Assembly: GCA_015657535.1 (NCBI GenBank)
Contig: JADHZB010001258.1
Location: 66,126-130,125, forward strand
Direction of reading: 5' to 3'
Source of the DNA: Nephromyces sp. MM_2019
Lineage: Eukaryota; Apicomplexa; Aconoidasida; Nephromycida
Length of the DNA stretch: 64,000 bases
The translations under genes and the position numbers were made by a program. Under the pieces are notes generated by a model. It did not search any database. It was given only the letters and a program-made list of their open reading frames with translations, and was not told where the DNA came from. How positions within the stretch are numbered: the stretch's first letter is position 1; every line of letters begins with the position of its first letter. Positions 51,720 through 63,230 of the stretch are shown in pieces.

Positions 51720-54700
51720 CTTATGTGAAAGGGATGTTGCGGTAGGTACTCTTTTGAATGGAAATATAATAAATTCATGTTATACTCATTCTGCTTGCTT
51801 CTTTGCTTAGTTTAGCTTTTTTTTGGTAATATTGGTGGAGTGATCTTCCACTTATTAAATAATGACCTGGCCGCAACAAGTTTCCTAGATAACGACGGAA
51901 TTTCTCCAGAATACTTGTTATTTTGGCGTTTTTTTTACTTTTCGTTCGATTGTCAATAACTTTCCGCATGCGAAGTAATTTCATTAATTTCGCGAAAATG
52001 ACCAGTTCAATAGGGGCCTCCCAGAATGACTTCTAAGCGCATTGCAATATCCTGCTGTTGTTGTCAAAGTAAAGGAAAGTTTGAGATATTAGCTTTTTTC
52101 GATCGGGTTTTTTGGCTTTAGTACGAGGGGGAGGAGTGCAGGTCTACTGTTTCTATTATAGTTTATCTAAATTTTAAGGTTTAAATACGTGGAAAAGCTT
52201 ACTTCAGTCTCTAGACCTGCTGTAAGCACGGGCGAGAGGAAGGCACGTGGAAATAAGGTTTAGTGTTTAGGGTTTGGGGTTTAGGGTTTAGTCACGGAGG
52301 TGCTTCCCTTGGAGTGGAACCACCAAATTTTTCTGTGGTGTGCGTGGTGGATGAAAAGACTTAAAGCTACGAGTTGTAGTCAATATGTGTGCGCTATAGC
52401 CGTGGTATCTGTTCAAATCCTATGGGCATTTTGCATGATAATGCCAACGCTGAAGTTTACGAGCTGAGTTCTTTCGTCAGTACAGCAGCCATATATGTTT
52501 GAGGTCTTTCGTTTCATAATTCTTCTCATAGGATAAAATAGAAGCAGAAAATTTTTTATTACTTCAATTAGTATAGAAAGTCTGTTTAAAGATCATTAAC
52601 CCTAAGGATGAAGCTATTATTGATAATATACAAAAAATAGAACGAACGTAATGATCCAAAAATACAGTCAAAACCTACCAACTGGAATGCACAGCACAAG
52701 TTTGTATAGTTGAAATGCAATAAAGCATGAGATGCAGCTGAACTTATCTATTTTCATCAGGGCAGAAATTATTATTCCTATGTTCATGTTCACATTCACT
52801 TTTCTAAACTGAAATATAGGGTAAAATAAAGTCTAGGATATGCAAAAGGATGGGTCCTTTTATAAAGCGATTTAGTTATGAAGTCGCTGAGCCTAGATTT
52901 AAATAGCTTATGGTTTTTGTATTAAGGATCCTGCGCTCATCGTGCGCAACCTACGTTATTTTTGCGATTCTATTATTTGGAGTAAGTTCAATGTTTATTA
53001 ATGAAGCCATCACTGTGTTTCAGGAACCACAGAAACGCACCTTGACACTTTAATGGGAAAAAATCTTAATCTAGTGTAAGTATGACTCTAGCTCTATTTC
53101 TCACAAGTTTTGTCGGACTTACACACCTGATATTTTATCCCTGCGTTCAACCGTGTAGTCTAGAAGATATTTACCAGGAAACATGCATCTCTTGACTATC
53201 TTGAGAAGCAGTTATTTTCATGCATCTTCGGTAGATCGCTGTGCCTGTCGTAATTCGCTTAGTTTGTTTGCTCTCCCCGATAATACGTATTTAGTTCAAG
53301 GAATCAAACATAGAGAGGCTAGGAAATAGAGCTTGCTGTACCACTTTATGCTCTTTAAATTTTATATTCTAGACAATATTCGAATATAGCTGCCTAGTGA
53401 CTAAAAAACGATGCAGTTGGATTTGTCTTCTTTTGCAAAGACCTATTAACAAGTTTGGCATGCTATTCCGAAGAATCTGAGTAAGTACAGGATAATATTC
53501 GAGATTAATTTTTGGGAACTACAAGCGACAGTGCTCATGGTGAAGGTGCTTTTTAAGATTTTTGCGTGTGGGTCATGCAAATAAATTTTGATTCTGCCAA
53601 GAAGCAATGTCATCTGATATATTTGCATCGACCCCAATTTATTACCAATTTTAATGTCAATATCATTCAAAAAGGTATCACTAGCAAGCATTTTTAGTAT
53701 TCTGAAGACCAGAAATTTCCGATAATGATACTTCGTTCCTTAGTGATCACCTCCTGAGGTGTACTCTGAGCCTGTTTATGGTTGCTGCTGCACTTTAAAG
53801 CATGCTGTTCTATCAAAGGCATGTACTTAGCTATAAGGTAAGTTCGAGGCTGATACTTGTTTCAATGCTAGATTCGAAGCTATCCATTAATTTTGTTCTT
53901 GCTACAGTGGTACTTGCTGCTTTTTTTTGTAGTCAATTATTGCAGCGTATACAAGTCGGTAATAACTCACCGAGACGTGTAATTCCCTGATTTCTAAGCG
54001 GTGCAGTATAAAACTCTTTCTGGGATGGAGTAACCACTGCTACGGCTATGCTCTGAGGTTAATGTACCGAGAGCATTCTCATATCATGCACCCGGATTAT
54101 TCTGCCAGTTTAAATACTGTGAAAGAAGCTAGTGTTGTCGCATTACTTTTCTAAGCATCGCAACATTTTTCATGAGCTATAAAAAAAACCGAGTGTAAGG
54201 ATTAGTATGCGGCTGCACTAGGTAAAAATGAGTTATAATGTTGCTTGAAATCAGCGGAGCTTGTAATTGATTGATTTATCTAGATGAGCGGACTTGTAAT
54301 CATACGATTAATCATTAACTGACATAAAATGGACTCATACTACGCTACTGACTAAGCCAAATTCGGCGTTGTATCGCGCACAGAGTTCAGATGAACTGAA
54401 CTTCAGTTTTACTTGACATTCCAAGCTGCTTAGCTTGCTGACCTGGATTGTGGCTGAAGTCGCGTGTACAGGGATCATGTGCAACACTTATTCTAAGCTA
54501 CCGTTACACGCACGACGCTTATTCTTAAACATTTAGAATTGGATGAATAGGCATTTCTAATCATAAAGGAACCTTTCTGGTACTTGTTGCTTACCAAGAT
54601 TCTCCTACGCACATATGCTCATAATATATACTGCGGGGTCCGTGTTGTCGGAACTTATAATGATTTTACACTTGATGTCAACCGTCGGAAATGCAGGCAT

Positions 54701-55890
54701 AGAGTAAAAATTAAAGCATTATCTGTCTGAGTAGAGAGTGACAGCCAGAGATTCTTGCCCTTGCTTTTCCTCCGTTAACGTAGAGTACATTCCATCAAAA
54801 ATCTGAACTAGCATGCATTCACTCTTAGTTTCGTGGCATCAGGTGAACTTTCTCGCAGCCAAGCAGTTTTGGCAACATCAGATTTTGTGCAGCAATAAAT
54901 TGCTGAGAGCGTAGCATCACATGGTCATAACAAAGGATGCATTGCAACGTCTGCGAGAGAATGTCCTCCATATTTCGATTCCATTGGCTTAAATTAATTC
55001 GCTAAGCTTCTTGGGTACAAGTTACAGGATACATTTAAGTTGAAGCAGAAGGAAAAACTTATGCTTGCAACATCAAAATTGCATCTTTGCCTTGCTGCGA
55101 CATTATTGCATTTTTAGCATTTACCTTTTTTCTGCTTAGCAGCAGTTCAAATCGTTGCGGACGAGCATATTTACAATATATATCTTCATATAAACATAAT
55201 TTTTACCTATATAAATTTGCATAGCCATGGCCTGACTAGAATAAACATTCTTGGGCCTGAATGATAAAGTAGCTCACCCTTATTCTTTGAGAAATTATTG
55301 GTATACTTAAATAAGCACTATTAACAGGACCTCACACGTCATTGCCAATATGAGCTCACTTGCGCATTTAATATCCACATTATTACAAAGTTAAGAGCCA
55401 CATACACTTAAGATGGCTAGAAAGTGGTTGAGATGGTGTATTAGATTTAGAGGTTTTCATTCATGCGGGTTTTTAATTAAACATTGCCCAGTAAGAGATT
55501 ATTTTTTAGACGAATACTGCCATCCTTTTGTGCAGCTAAGCCTCACTATCTATAACCTCCCAGAAGCTTTAAGTTTCGAATAAGGTTTTTACGGGGTGAA
55601 ATATAATTGAAAATTTCATTAATCTCCGACAAAAATTCCAGTGGCTTGACAGTACAAATTGGTTGATAGGAAGAAGTAAAAAAATTCTTGTCGATTAAAT
55701 GCAAAGATAGAGTGCACCGTAGTTTCGCTATTAGCGCTTGCATTTATTGTCGGTCTTTTGCAATTTTTTGTTTTGTTTTTACTCAACAGTAGAAAAATTT
55801 TGTTTCGATAGAAATATGCTAAAGACCAGCAAAGAAATATAATAAAAATTTTCTCGCTATATAGCGCTTTTATTCGCATATTGTATGTCA
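51720..55890. other. Largely intergenic; no confident exon
   Basis: Only weak candidates were seen, e.g. an open stretch after an acceptor near 54842 (VNFLAAKQFWQHQIL) and one near 55535 (LSLTIYNLPEALSFE). A telomere-like tract lies at 52258-52291. Confidence 0.4.
52258..52291. repeat. Interstitial telomere-like tract (TTTAGGG)n
   Basis: The plus strand reads GTTTAG, TGTTTAGGG, TTTGGGG, TTTAGGG, TTTAG in succession. TTTAGGG is the telomeric unit of many apicomplexans and plants. It is short and degenerate and lies inside the window rather than at an end. Confidence 0.7.
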
Positions 55891-55891
55891 G

Positions 55892-56069
55892 ACCTCTACT
55901 ATTGCCACTTGAGATATTTCTGAATGCAGCTGATGAGGAATCCAGCAGCGATCCTCCTCCTTCTCTTTTTGTTCAATGTCCACATTACAGGTATAGGACT
56001 AAGCATATCCATGATGATAATGAATATCTTGCTTTTTATCTTCTAAAGTTGCCGTTTGTCGCTCAATAA
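55892..56069 (+). CDS. Terminal exon of an unknown plus-strand gene
   Basis: After the acceptor TTGTATGTCAG the frame enters in phase 2 and reads PLLLPLEIFLNAADEESSSD, PPPSLFVQCPHYRYRTKH and DDNEYLAFYLLKLPFVAQ to TAA. The acidic/Ser stretch and final hydrophobic segment look coding. An internal GT could be a donor but the frame continues smoothly. Upstream exons were not identified. Confidence 0.45.
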
Positions 56070-56460
56070 ATGCCCGATTTTTCTTGCAGCTAAGGATACC
56101 TCATACCGGTACTTTCGCGCGGAAATATTCCTTGATAATTCGCTTTGCCAGCTTCGCCATCACCACACAAGATAATACCTCATACAATGAATGAGAAGCA
56201 GCTTTCAGTTGAAGTTATTTGTAGTAATATTGAAAGCATATACATGAAAAAAATGGAGATTAATAAAAAACTGTAAATTCGCTCCAGCAATGTGCAAGGC
56301 ACGGTGTTAACTATATGAAAGAAACCACAGTACTTGCAAACAGCTTCAGTCCAAACTTGTTAAGGAGTTAAAAGGGAGCGCAAAAATAATATTACAGTCC
56401 TTAGAAATACAGATAATAATTTTACATAAAAATGCGTAATTGCAGAATCACAAAAAAGGA

Positions 56461-56605
56461 ATTTTAGTTAAAATATGTGTAGATATACTTTGTGTATATG
56501 CTCTCTGCAGTTGCAGGATTCACATGCCAGTGAATTTTAGCTAAAATATATGCGTAGATATACTTTATGTACATTCTCTCTCCAGGTGCAAGATTCTTCT
56601 ACTTG
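56461..56605. repeat. Tandem duplication of about 73 bp
   Basis: GAATTTTAGTTAAAATATGT…GTAGATATACTTTGTGTA recurs as GAATTTTAGCTAAAATATAT…GTAGATATACTTTATGTA, with both copies ending in CTCTC…CAGKTGCARGATTC. Confidence 0.8.
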
Positions 56606-57268
56606 CCCGTAATAATTGGTTTTTTTCGCGATGGTACCGTTGCTACCTAGTTATCTTGGGTTATTAACATTGCTTGGCAACTTCTCTTGATTGTGGGTAA
56701 CCCCAAGTACCTTTCCTCGTTTAAGCAAAAACACTGCACAAATAGAAGCTCTTGCCCCCAAACATACACACAACCCAAAACCAATGCGTGAACGGGGGGG
56801 AGACAACCACCAAGAAAGGCTAAATGATGGCTCTAAGAAATTAGGGCTGTGTAAAGGAGTTCTTCTTCGCGGTTTCATTCAGGACTTTAATTGCAGTCTT
56901 TCATGATAGCCTTGTTAGCTAAAGCAGTTTTTTTCTGTGCTTGTATAACACTATAAAGTTGATTTAGCACGTATGCGTCGAGCGTAGTGCTTCTTTGTGG
57001 TACATGATGGTGGGTGTGTGTCTTTATTTATGCTTGTGCGTCTTTTTATGTGTGCAAATTTCTTTCAACAAGTGTTTATATTTATTTGCCTCTGCATTTT
57101 TGTATGTGTGCAACTTCCTCACTCTAGCCCTTTCTCACTCGGTATGACTTCCTTACTCGGTATAACCAGACTTCTCTTCGTCAGTTTCTAATGTGTGCAT
57201 TTTTCCTCTTAAATTGCGTGTATAAAATGCTCTTTGCGGTATGCCCATATCTGTGCCGGCCCCTAGGG

Positions 57269-57502
57269 GTGGGTACCGAACTGTACGTTGACTACCTATA
57301 CGCACACAAACGGGCTAAAGAACCTGCGCAAACCTCGTTGGCTAGATCGCCCATGCTCCTATTTTTATTACTCCAGCACGGGCATGCACTCAACGATACG
57401 CACACGGAAGTTCTTGCCAGCCAAAGGCCATCATATTCAAGGGATGGAAGATTGCTGCAAGTGCTGGCTGTAGCTACAGCGGCATGTGTGAAGAAGGGTT
57501 AG
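57269..57502 (+). CDS. Probable terminal exon, unknown family
   Basis: After the acceptor TGTGCCGGCCCCTAG the frame reads VGTELYVDYLYAHKRAKEPA, LARSPMLLFLLLQHGHALND and RDGRLLQVLAVATAACVKKG to TAG. The segment is less AT-rich than its flanks and uses all three codon positions evenly, as expected of coding DNA. No family is recognised and no upstream exon is assigned. Confidence 0.4.
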   Translation: MGTELYVDYLYAHKRAKEPAQTSLARSPMLLFLLLQHGHALNDTHTEVLASQRPSYSRDGRLLQVLAVATAACVKKG

Positions 57503-57596
57503 GTGTATGTGCATATTGAGAGCGGCATCAGGTGCTGCTATCGTAAAACTTTTGAACAGCTAAGCGCAGCATCTTTTTGTTTTCTTCTTTAATAGT

Positions 57597-57608
57597 GTGT
57601 ACGTACAC
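57597..57608. promoter_or_regulatory. Inverted repeat GTGTACGTACAC, copy 4
   Basis: A perfect 12-bp palindrome about 95 bp downstream of the TAG at 57502. Confidence 0.35.
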
Positions 57609-57609
57609 T

Positions 57610-60000
57610 CTTGAAATTTGACTTTACTAACTGTACTCCTTGTGCTCTAAGCAGTCATCGCGCTGTCCACAACGATTTATTCCTTGTATTATGATCCGAA
57701 AAGATGATGAAACACCACTAAAGTGTCGAAGTGGTAATTTGCGTGATGAGACCTTCTGCATGGGTGATGCTTAGACTGTTTGTTAGAGGGTGCTTAATCT
57801 TAATGGTTTTGCCACTGACTGCCCCAAGATTCCAGCATGCGCGCGTAGTATTTAAGGGCTGTTACTGTCAACTTTTTTCGTGTTTTGTTTGTTTTTTTCT
57901 TTTGTGGAACTAAACTTTATGATTTTGGTGTTTATGGTCGGTTGCTGTGAAGGAAACCATGGGTGCCCTGCGTTGATGCTTACTGCTTGCTGGGAACAAT
58001 GAAATGTGGGACGAGTGAGCAGCTCTTCCTTTAAGTATTTCACTAGAGTAAGCGTTACGTTTAAGCACTTGAACTTTGGATTTTTGAAGGGCGACGCAGC
58101 AGTTTGTGCTCCATTCGCTGAAATATAAAACGTTCGATGTAACTTGGTGCATTTGCAAATGTAAAAAGTTTGTTTTTACTGCCTTTTAAACATTATTCAA
58201 ATTGCTTGAGAAGCATGAAAGATAGCTGCAGTTTTTTTGCTCGTGATGTTACCGTGGAAGTCTCGGTGTATTTTGCGGCTATTGTGCTCTTCTGATGTAA
58301 AAATTTGTTGCATAGCTTATTATTTTTATGGCGTATCATTTGTTTCACGGTGCTCGGTATATCATGATCTTTTTTTGCATACATTTTATGACGCTCGGTG
58401 TATTTGAAGGCGGCTGTTTCCTCTGGTTTGCTTCGCTTGGATGGTTGGTACAGTGTGCCTACGATGTTTTCTGGTAGCTTGTGCTGGTTTCAACGTTTAT
58501 GAGTTGCTGTCTCGATATTAATTTTGTAGTTGTATTTCGGGATATTATCTTTTTCTGATATCATTTAGCTGGCATTGCATGGCTAGGCAATAATGTGTTT
58601 AGGACTTGAGTAGCATCCTCTTACAAATTTTTCAGCTATGACTGCTTTTAGGGTATTCTGTTTGGTGGTAAAATTTGAGGACTACATACTAGCAGCTTGC
58701 GTGTGCTCTAACAACATGTTCAAGACGTTTTGCGTGTAGTTTTTTTACCACAGCATGCAGAAAACACTAGTAATTCCCCGCATGCTTTGTATCAACGTTT
58801 AGCATTTCTCTGGTTGCTGTTTGGCTTATGGTAGAGACGAGTTTTGGCGGCAATTAATCGCCAGGAAGCAGTGGGTTGATTGAACTTTTCAGTCTATTGT
58901 TTTTATTTCATTTTGGGGGTGCCTAAAAGCTGGTAGAGGCGCTTTTAGCACAATTTTTTACTAGCTAACGAGGCTCTTTGTAGTTCTCTAGCAAAATTCA
59001 TTAAAATTTTGATTTTTTACCGATTGATATCGTTTAGAAGTAAAATTTCTGCTCTTTGTCGGGATACAGTATCGTATTAGATGCTTTGTTACTCTTAATG
59101 ACTCGTAGAAGGCAATTGATTGCTTTTTCCTTCAACTTTTCTGTTTGATTATATTGGTAAATGGTGATAATTTGACTTTTATTCTGGGAAGAGGAAGATT
59201 TTCTTCTCTTTTGGTAACTGAAATCTGTTTAGAAAGTGTTTTTCTTTGGCTGTGGTTTTCTAGCTCTATTTTTTCGTTTTTGATTAATCAATATGCTCTT
59301 TCTAAGGATTGGCTAGCTTTTTATGCGTGCATCGCTTAGTGCAAAAACCCGATTTATACGTATTTGTTTAGCAATATCTCGCACTGCAGACAGTTCCAAT
59401 CGTTTGCACACACATGCACACTCATCGTGGATATTTCCTTTGCTTTTTCTCAATGAGTGAGATTTCATTAGATATATTATGGCGTTAGGTTTTCTTTTGT
59501 TTTTTCTGTTTTTTGAAGGTTTTCAAAGTGCTAGAAAGTTCTTTTGATTTGCAGTGGAAATTTCTTGAAGTCTTTTGTTATTGAGCTGATCTATTGTGTG
59601 TGCGTTGCTTTGAGGTGTTTATTCTATCTGAGGCGATCTGATGTGTGTGTGTGACCGTGAGGTGTGTATACTCTCTCATCTTCTCTTCCTTTCTTGGTGC
59701 GCTACTGTTTAGATATTCAACCCCCTCTGATTATATAGTCAAAACTTTCGCTCTTCTCTGACTGTTTAGTGAATCACCCCCTATCTTGATTATATAGCAA
59801 AACCCTCCTTTTGTACCGCAGCGCGTTGGAATTATTGTAGTAAAGCAAATTTTTTATTCAATCGGGATTTCTTACTTCCCTCCAGCGATATATCTATAGC
59901 TCGGTTAGTATAATATTCTGCAGTTTTCTGGGAGGAACTAGCGTTTATACTTTCTGATGGGTCTTTTACGAAGAAAATTTGGTGCAGCAGGAGTTAAATC
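57610..60000. other. No supported gene
   Basis: T-rich DNA on the plus strand, consistent with introns or intergenic sequence of plus-strand genes; no exon with paired signals was found. Confidence 0.4.
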
Positions 60001-60011
60001 TTCATTGTTTC

Positions 60012-60025
60012 GGTGTATGTACACC
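60012..60025. promoter_or_regulatory. Inverted repeat GTGTATGTACAC, copy 5
   Basis: GGTGTATGTACACC, with 6-bp arms around TG. It lies about 740 bp upstream of the exon at 60762. Confidence 0.35.
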
Positions 60026-60539
60026 TTTACTCATATTAAGTAGGGATGTCCTCTCTCTGTGAATGCAAAAAGCTGTATGCGAAATCTGCATATGTGCACC
60101 ACACAAATTAAATTGTAGGATGCAGATGTGTGCGAAAATTGCACACTTCTACTCACCTGCAGTGAGCGTATGTTCTCTCTGAAGTGTTTGTGGATGTAAA
60201 TATGTATGCCTTTGTGTGTGCGCACTTGATCTGTATATTTTATCAGTTGGGATGTGGTGGCAATAAGCTGGTATGTAGCTCACACCTCCATGTGTGCCCA
60301 AGTACACGCACACGCAGTGCAAATATGTGTAGAGGTTTAGGTGAAAAATATAGGGAGGCATATATGTTGGTAGGTAGTAGGAGGGTGTGTATATCTGAGT
60401 GGGGGAGGAACAGCAGCAGACGCACATAGCATTTCCTTTTATATCCACACATACATTAACTGGTGAACAAAAATGCACACATACTCACAAATTGTCTTTT
60501 GAGCCCATTAAAAACCGGCACGTCCATGCGCGTTCAAAG

Positions 60540-60700
60540 TCACGCACACAGCTCGACATATGCACCTTGATACACACCCATACCTTGCCGCACCCACACG
60601 CCTACACGTCGACACACACATGCATGCCTACATTCATATACACACACGCAAGCACATGCGTACCTACACCCACATACATACCCACACACACACACACGTT
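60540..60700. repeat. CA-rich simple-sequence tract
   Basis: Dense CACACA and CACATAC runs on the plus strand. Long open frames across it on both strands are repeat artefacts, except for the exon that follows at 60762. Confidence 0.8.
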
Positions 60701-60761
60701 GAAAAACAACTGCAGGCCTGATTCTACCATACTGTGCGTATGTGTGTGCATCCTTTTTCAG

Positions 60762-60959
60762 GTCTTTATTTATCGCTTGTTCTTTCAAATGGCGGGTTAC
60801 ATGGCAGTTTTGAGAGCCGCTCGGGAAGTTAATATTTCTTGTGCGCCAAGAATTTACAGTAGAAATTACATCACTGAAGCTTCACTGATTTGGTCATACT
60901 GCTTCTCTTTATTGCATGCTGATCATGTTAAATTTATTAATATAAATGAGGCAGCGTAG
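60762..60959 (+). CDS. Terminal exon of an unknown plus-strand gene
   Basis: After a strong acceptor (GCATCCTTTTTCAG) the frame reads VFIYRLFFQMAGYMAVLRAA, REVNISCAPRIYSRNYITEA and SLIWSYCFSLLHADHVKFIN to TAG, 65 residues. Amino-acid use is balanced and unlike the flanking CA/TG repeats. No family is recognised; preceding exons were not identified. Confidence 0.5.
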   Translation, partial: VFIYRLFFQMAGYMAVLRAAREVNISCAPRIYSRNYITEASLIWSYCFSLLHADHVKFININEAA

Positions 60960-61564
60960 AGAAACTGCACGTGTGTGTTTCTGTTTTATTTGTTGCGATC
61001 GGTAGGATTCATTAGGGCTTCTCCGATTAGCAGCAAAGATCTAAACCATTTTGAGGGATTGTGGTCTCATAAAGAGTGTTACAGCTGCCTGCTTTTTGAG
61101 ATGCAGTTGAATCGATTTTCCTAGGTCACATATTTTATTGAAATAACTGGATGGTGCTATAATATACATAGACATGTTTGTGTGGTTTTTTCTTGTGTGT
61201 GTCGTTTTTGGTTTGTCGTTTTGTGTTATGTGCATCATTTTGTGTCCCTGTGTATCATTTCCTCTTTGTGCGTGTGTGGTTTTTTTCTGCAGTCTTACTC
61301 TTTCCTCGTTTATTATACCTACTTTTCGAATGTACTACACATTATTATTCCTTGGCATGAATTCTTCATGCTTTGCACGCGATTAGAATTTTTTCGTAAT
61401 ATAAGCTCTACTCCTATTCGGTGTGCGCATGCCAATTTACATATTTCTGATGAGTTTTTACACTTCTCTTTTGTGTGTGTATTTGTACGTTTATGATAGT
61501 ATCTTCGATATAATGTAGTTAGATATATCAATTTATATATATACATATATATTCACTAACATAA

Positions 61565-61880
61565 GTGTATGTACACCAGGAGTAACACCAGTGTGGGTGT
61601 GTTTAGACCCTTATAAGCACCAGTTTGAGCGTGTGTAGTCCGAGATAAAACCCAGTTTGAGTGTATATGCGTCGAGAGAATCACCAGTATAAGTGTATTT
61701 ACACCGAGATGAACACCAGTGTAGGTACATATGCGCCGAGCGAAACATCAGTTTAAGTTTATATGCGCCGAGAAAATCACCCCGTGTGTACATCCACACA
61801 AACCCCATTATAAGTGCATGTAAACCGAGATAAACGCCAATATGCATGTGTGTACCTTCATATAGACCCCATGATAAGTA
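61565..61880. repeat. Degenerate 32-bp minisatellite, about nine copies
   Basis: Units of 31-33 bp of the general form TGTATATGCGCCGAGANAAN-CACCAGTTTAAG follow each other from about 61565 to 61880, with loss of register near 61780. The first unit begins with the inverted repeat GTGTATGTACAC. Frames on both strands stay open because of the period. Confidence 0.8.
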
Positions 61881-62399
61881 TATATACATTCATATAAACA
61901 GTAATTTTGGTATTGCTCATATGCTCTTTGTTTATTCTGTATGTTTTTACAATAAAGAAGCTCAGAATCAATCCATGGAAAATTTTGATCTTGTAGGACG
62001 ACAAAAATATATTAGTTTTCTTACCGCATTTGTATAGGCAATATATACATGTGTGTACATAGATTTGCATGCCTGTATGTGCCTGTGGATGCCTGTGTAT
62101 GTTTGTGTATATCTTGTAAATTGATGCTACATTTTTTATATAGAGTTGATTTTGTTGTAAAAGATGTATTGTCATAAAGTAAATGCATGAGATTTTCGTA
62201 TTAGAACGAGTAGGAGGTGGGCTGTGCAGATTTTCTTTGTTTTCTATGAAGCTTTAGGTCTTTGCTGTTTGTGTGTTAGATTGAGTGTGGTTACACCTAC
62301 AGTGATTGGCAGGTTTCTGTTTATAGAATGCTTAATATATAATGTAGATGATGCTGTATATATAGATGTATATCCTTTCATAATGTGAAAATAAAAGAG

Positions 62400-63060
62400 G
62401 AATATACGCGTTCTTCAATATAGATATATGGTTATCAACATATCTGATTGGATCCACTTTATTCAAAGATTTTGTGGTGTGTGTGTAGATGTATTACATA
62501 TGAGTGAATCTAAAAGTGAGTGGAAATATATGTATCTTTATCTAGGCGTGTGTGCTTTAGTGTGTATATCAGGATGTACATATGAATACAACTACAAGTG
62601 AGTGACAAGATATACATTTCTTTATAGCTCTCTCTCTCTGTTTGTGTGTGTAGATGTACATGTGAGTAAGTGTGTATGTATATATATCTCTAACTCTTGG
62701 AATATGTGTGCATGTGTTTGAGGACCTACAAGCAAATGGATATATATTTTTTTTTATAGCTCTCTATATATGTATGTGCGCATATACTTGTGCTGATTAG
62801 AGTCTGTGTGTGCAATGCATTTTTACCTCTTCAAGCTTAAATTTCCCTCGAATTTGAAGATTTTTACGAGCTTTTAAGGTTTTTTGTGTAGTCTTTGAGG
62901 CTTCAATATTCTTTGCCTTTGTTTCGTACACACTAGTAGCTCTTCAGTTATATCATGCTATCTAAAGGGCTTACTTTCTATAACGTCTTGACGATGTATT
63001 GAGTTTCTTCATGCTGATATCTATGTGTGTTTGTTTATTGGTTTGATCTGTAGAGTTGAT
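62400..63060. other. TG/TA-rich low-complexity DNA
   Basis: Repeated GTGTGTAGATGTA and ATATATAT-type strings. No gene was seen. Confidence 0.6.
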
Positions 63061-63071
63061 GGTAGTGCATG

Positions 63072-63230
63072 TTAGACTTTCGAGTAGATCTAGAGTATTG
63101 TTGCTGGTGTGTATTAGGTTTAGCAGTAGATCTTTAGTTTAGACTCTAAGGGGTTAGTTAGATTTTCTGTTGTGTTGGACTTTCGAGTAGATGTAGAGTA
63201 TTGATGCTGGTGTGTTAGGCTTAGCAGTAG
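63072..63230. repeat. Tandem duplication, period about 100 bp
   Basis: GTTAGACTTTCGAGTAGATC…GAGTATTGTTGCTGGTGTGT…AGCAGTAG at 63072 recurs near 63174 with a few substitutions. Confidence 0.8.

Noticed and set aside
60149..60761. Long open frames on both strands before the exon at 60762
   Set aside because: They are produced by CA/TG simple sequence (His/Thr and Cys/Val repeats). Only the part after the acceptor at 60761 looks coding.
61611..61889. 92-codon minus-strand frame
   Set aside because: It is a translation of the 32-bp minisatellite, not a gene.
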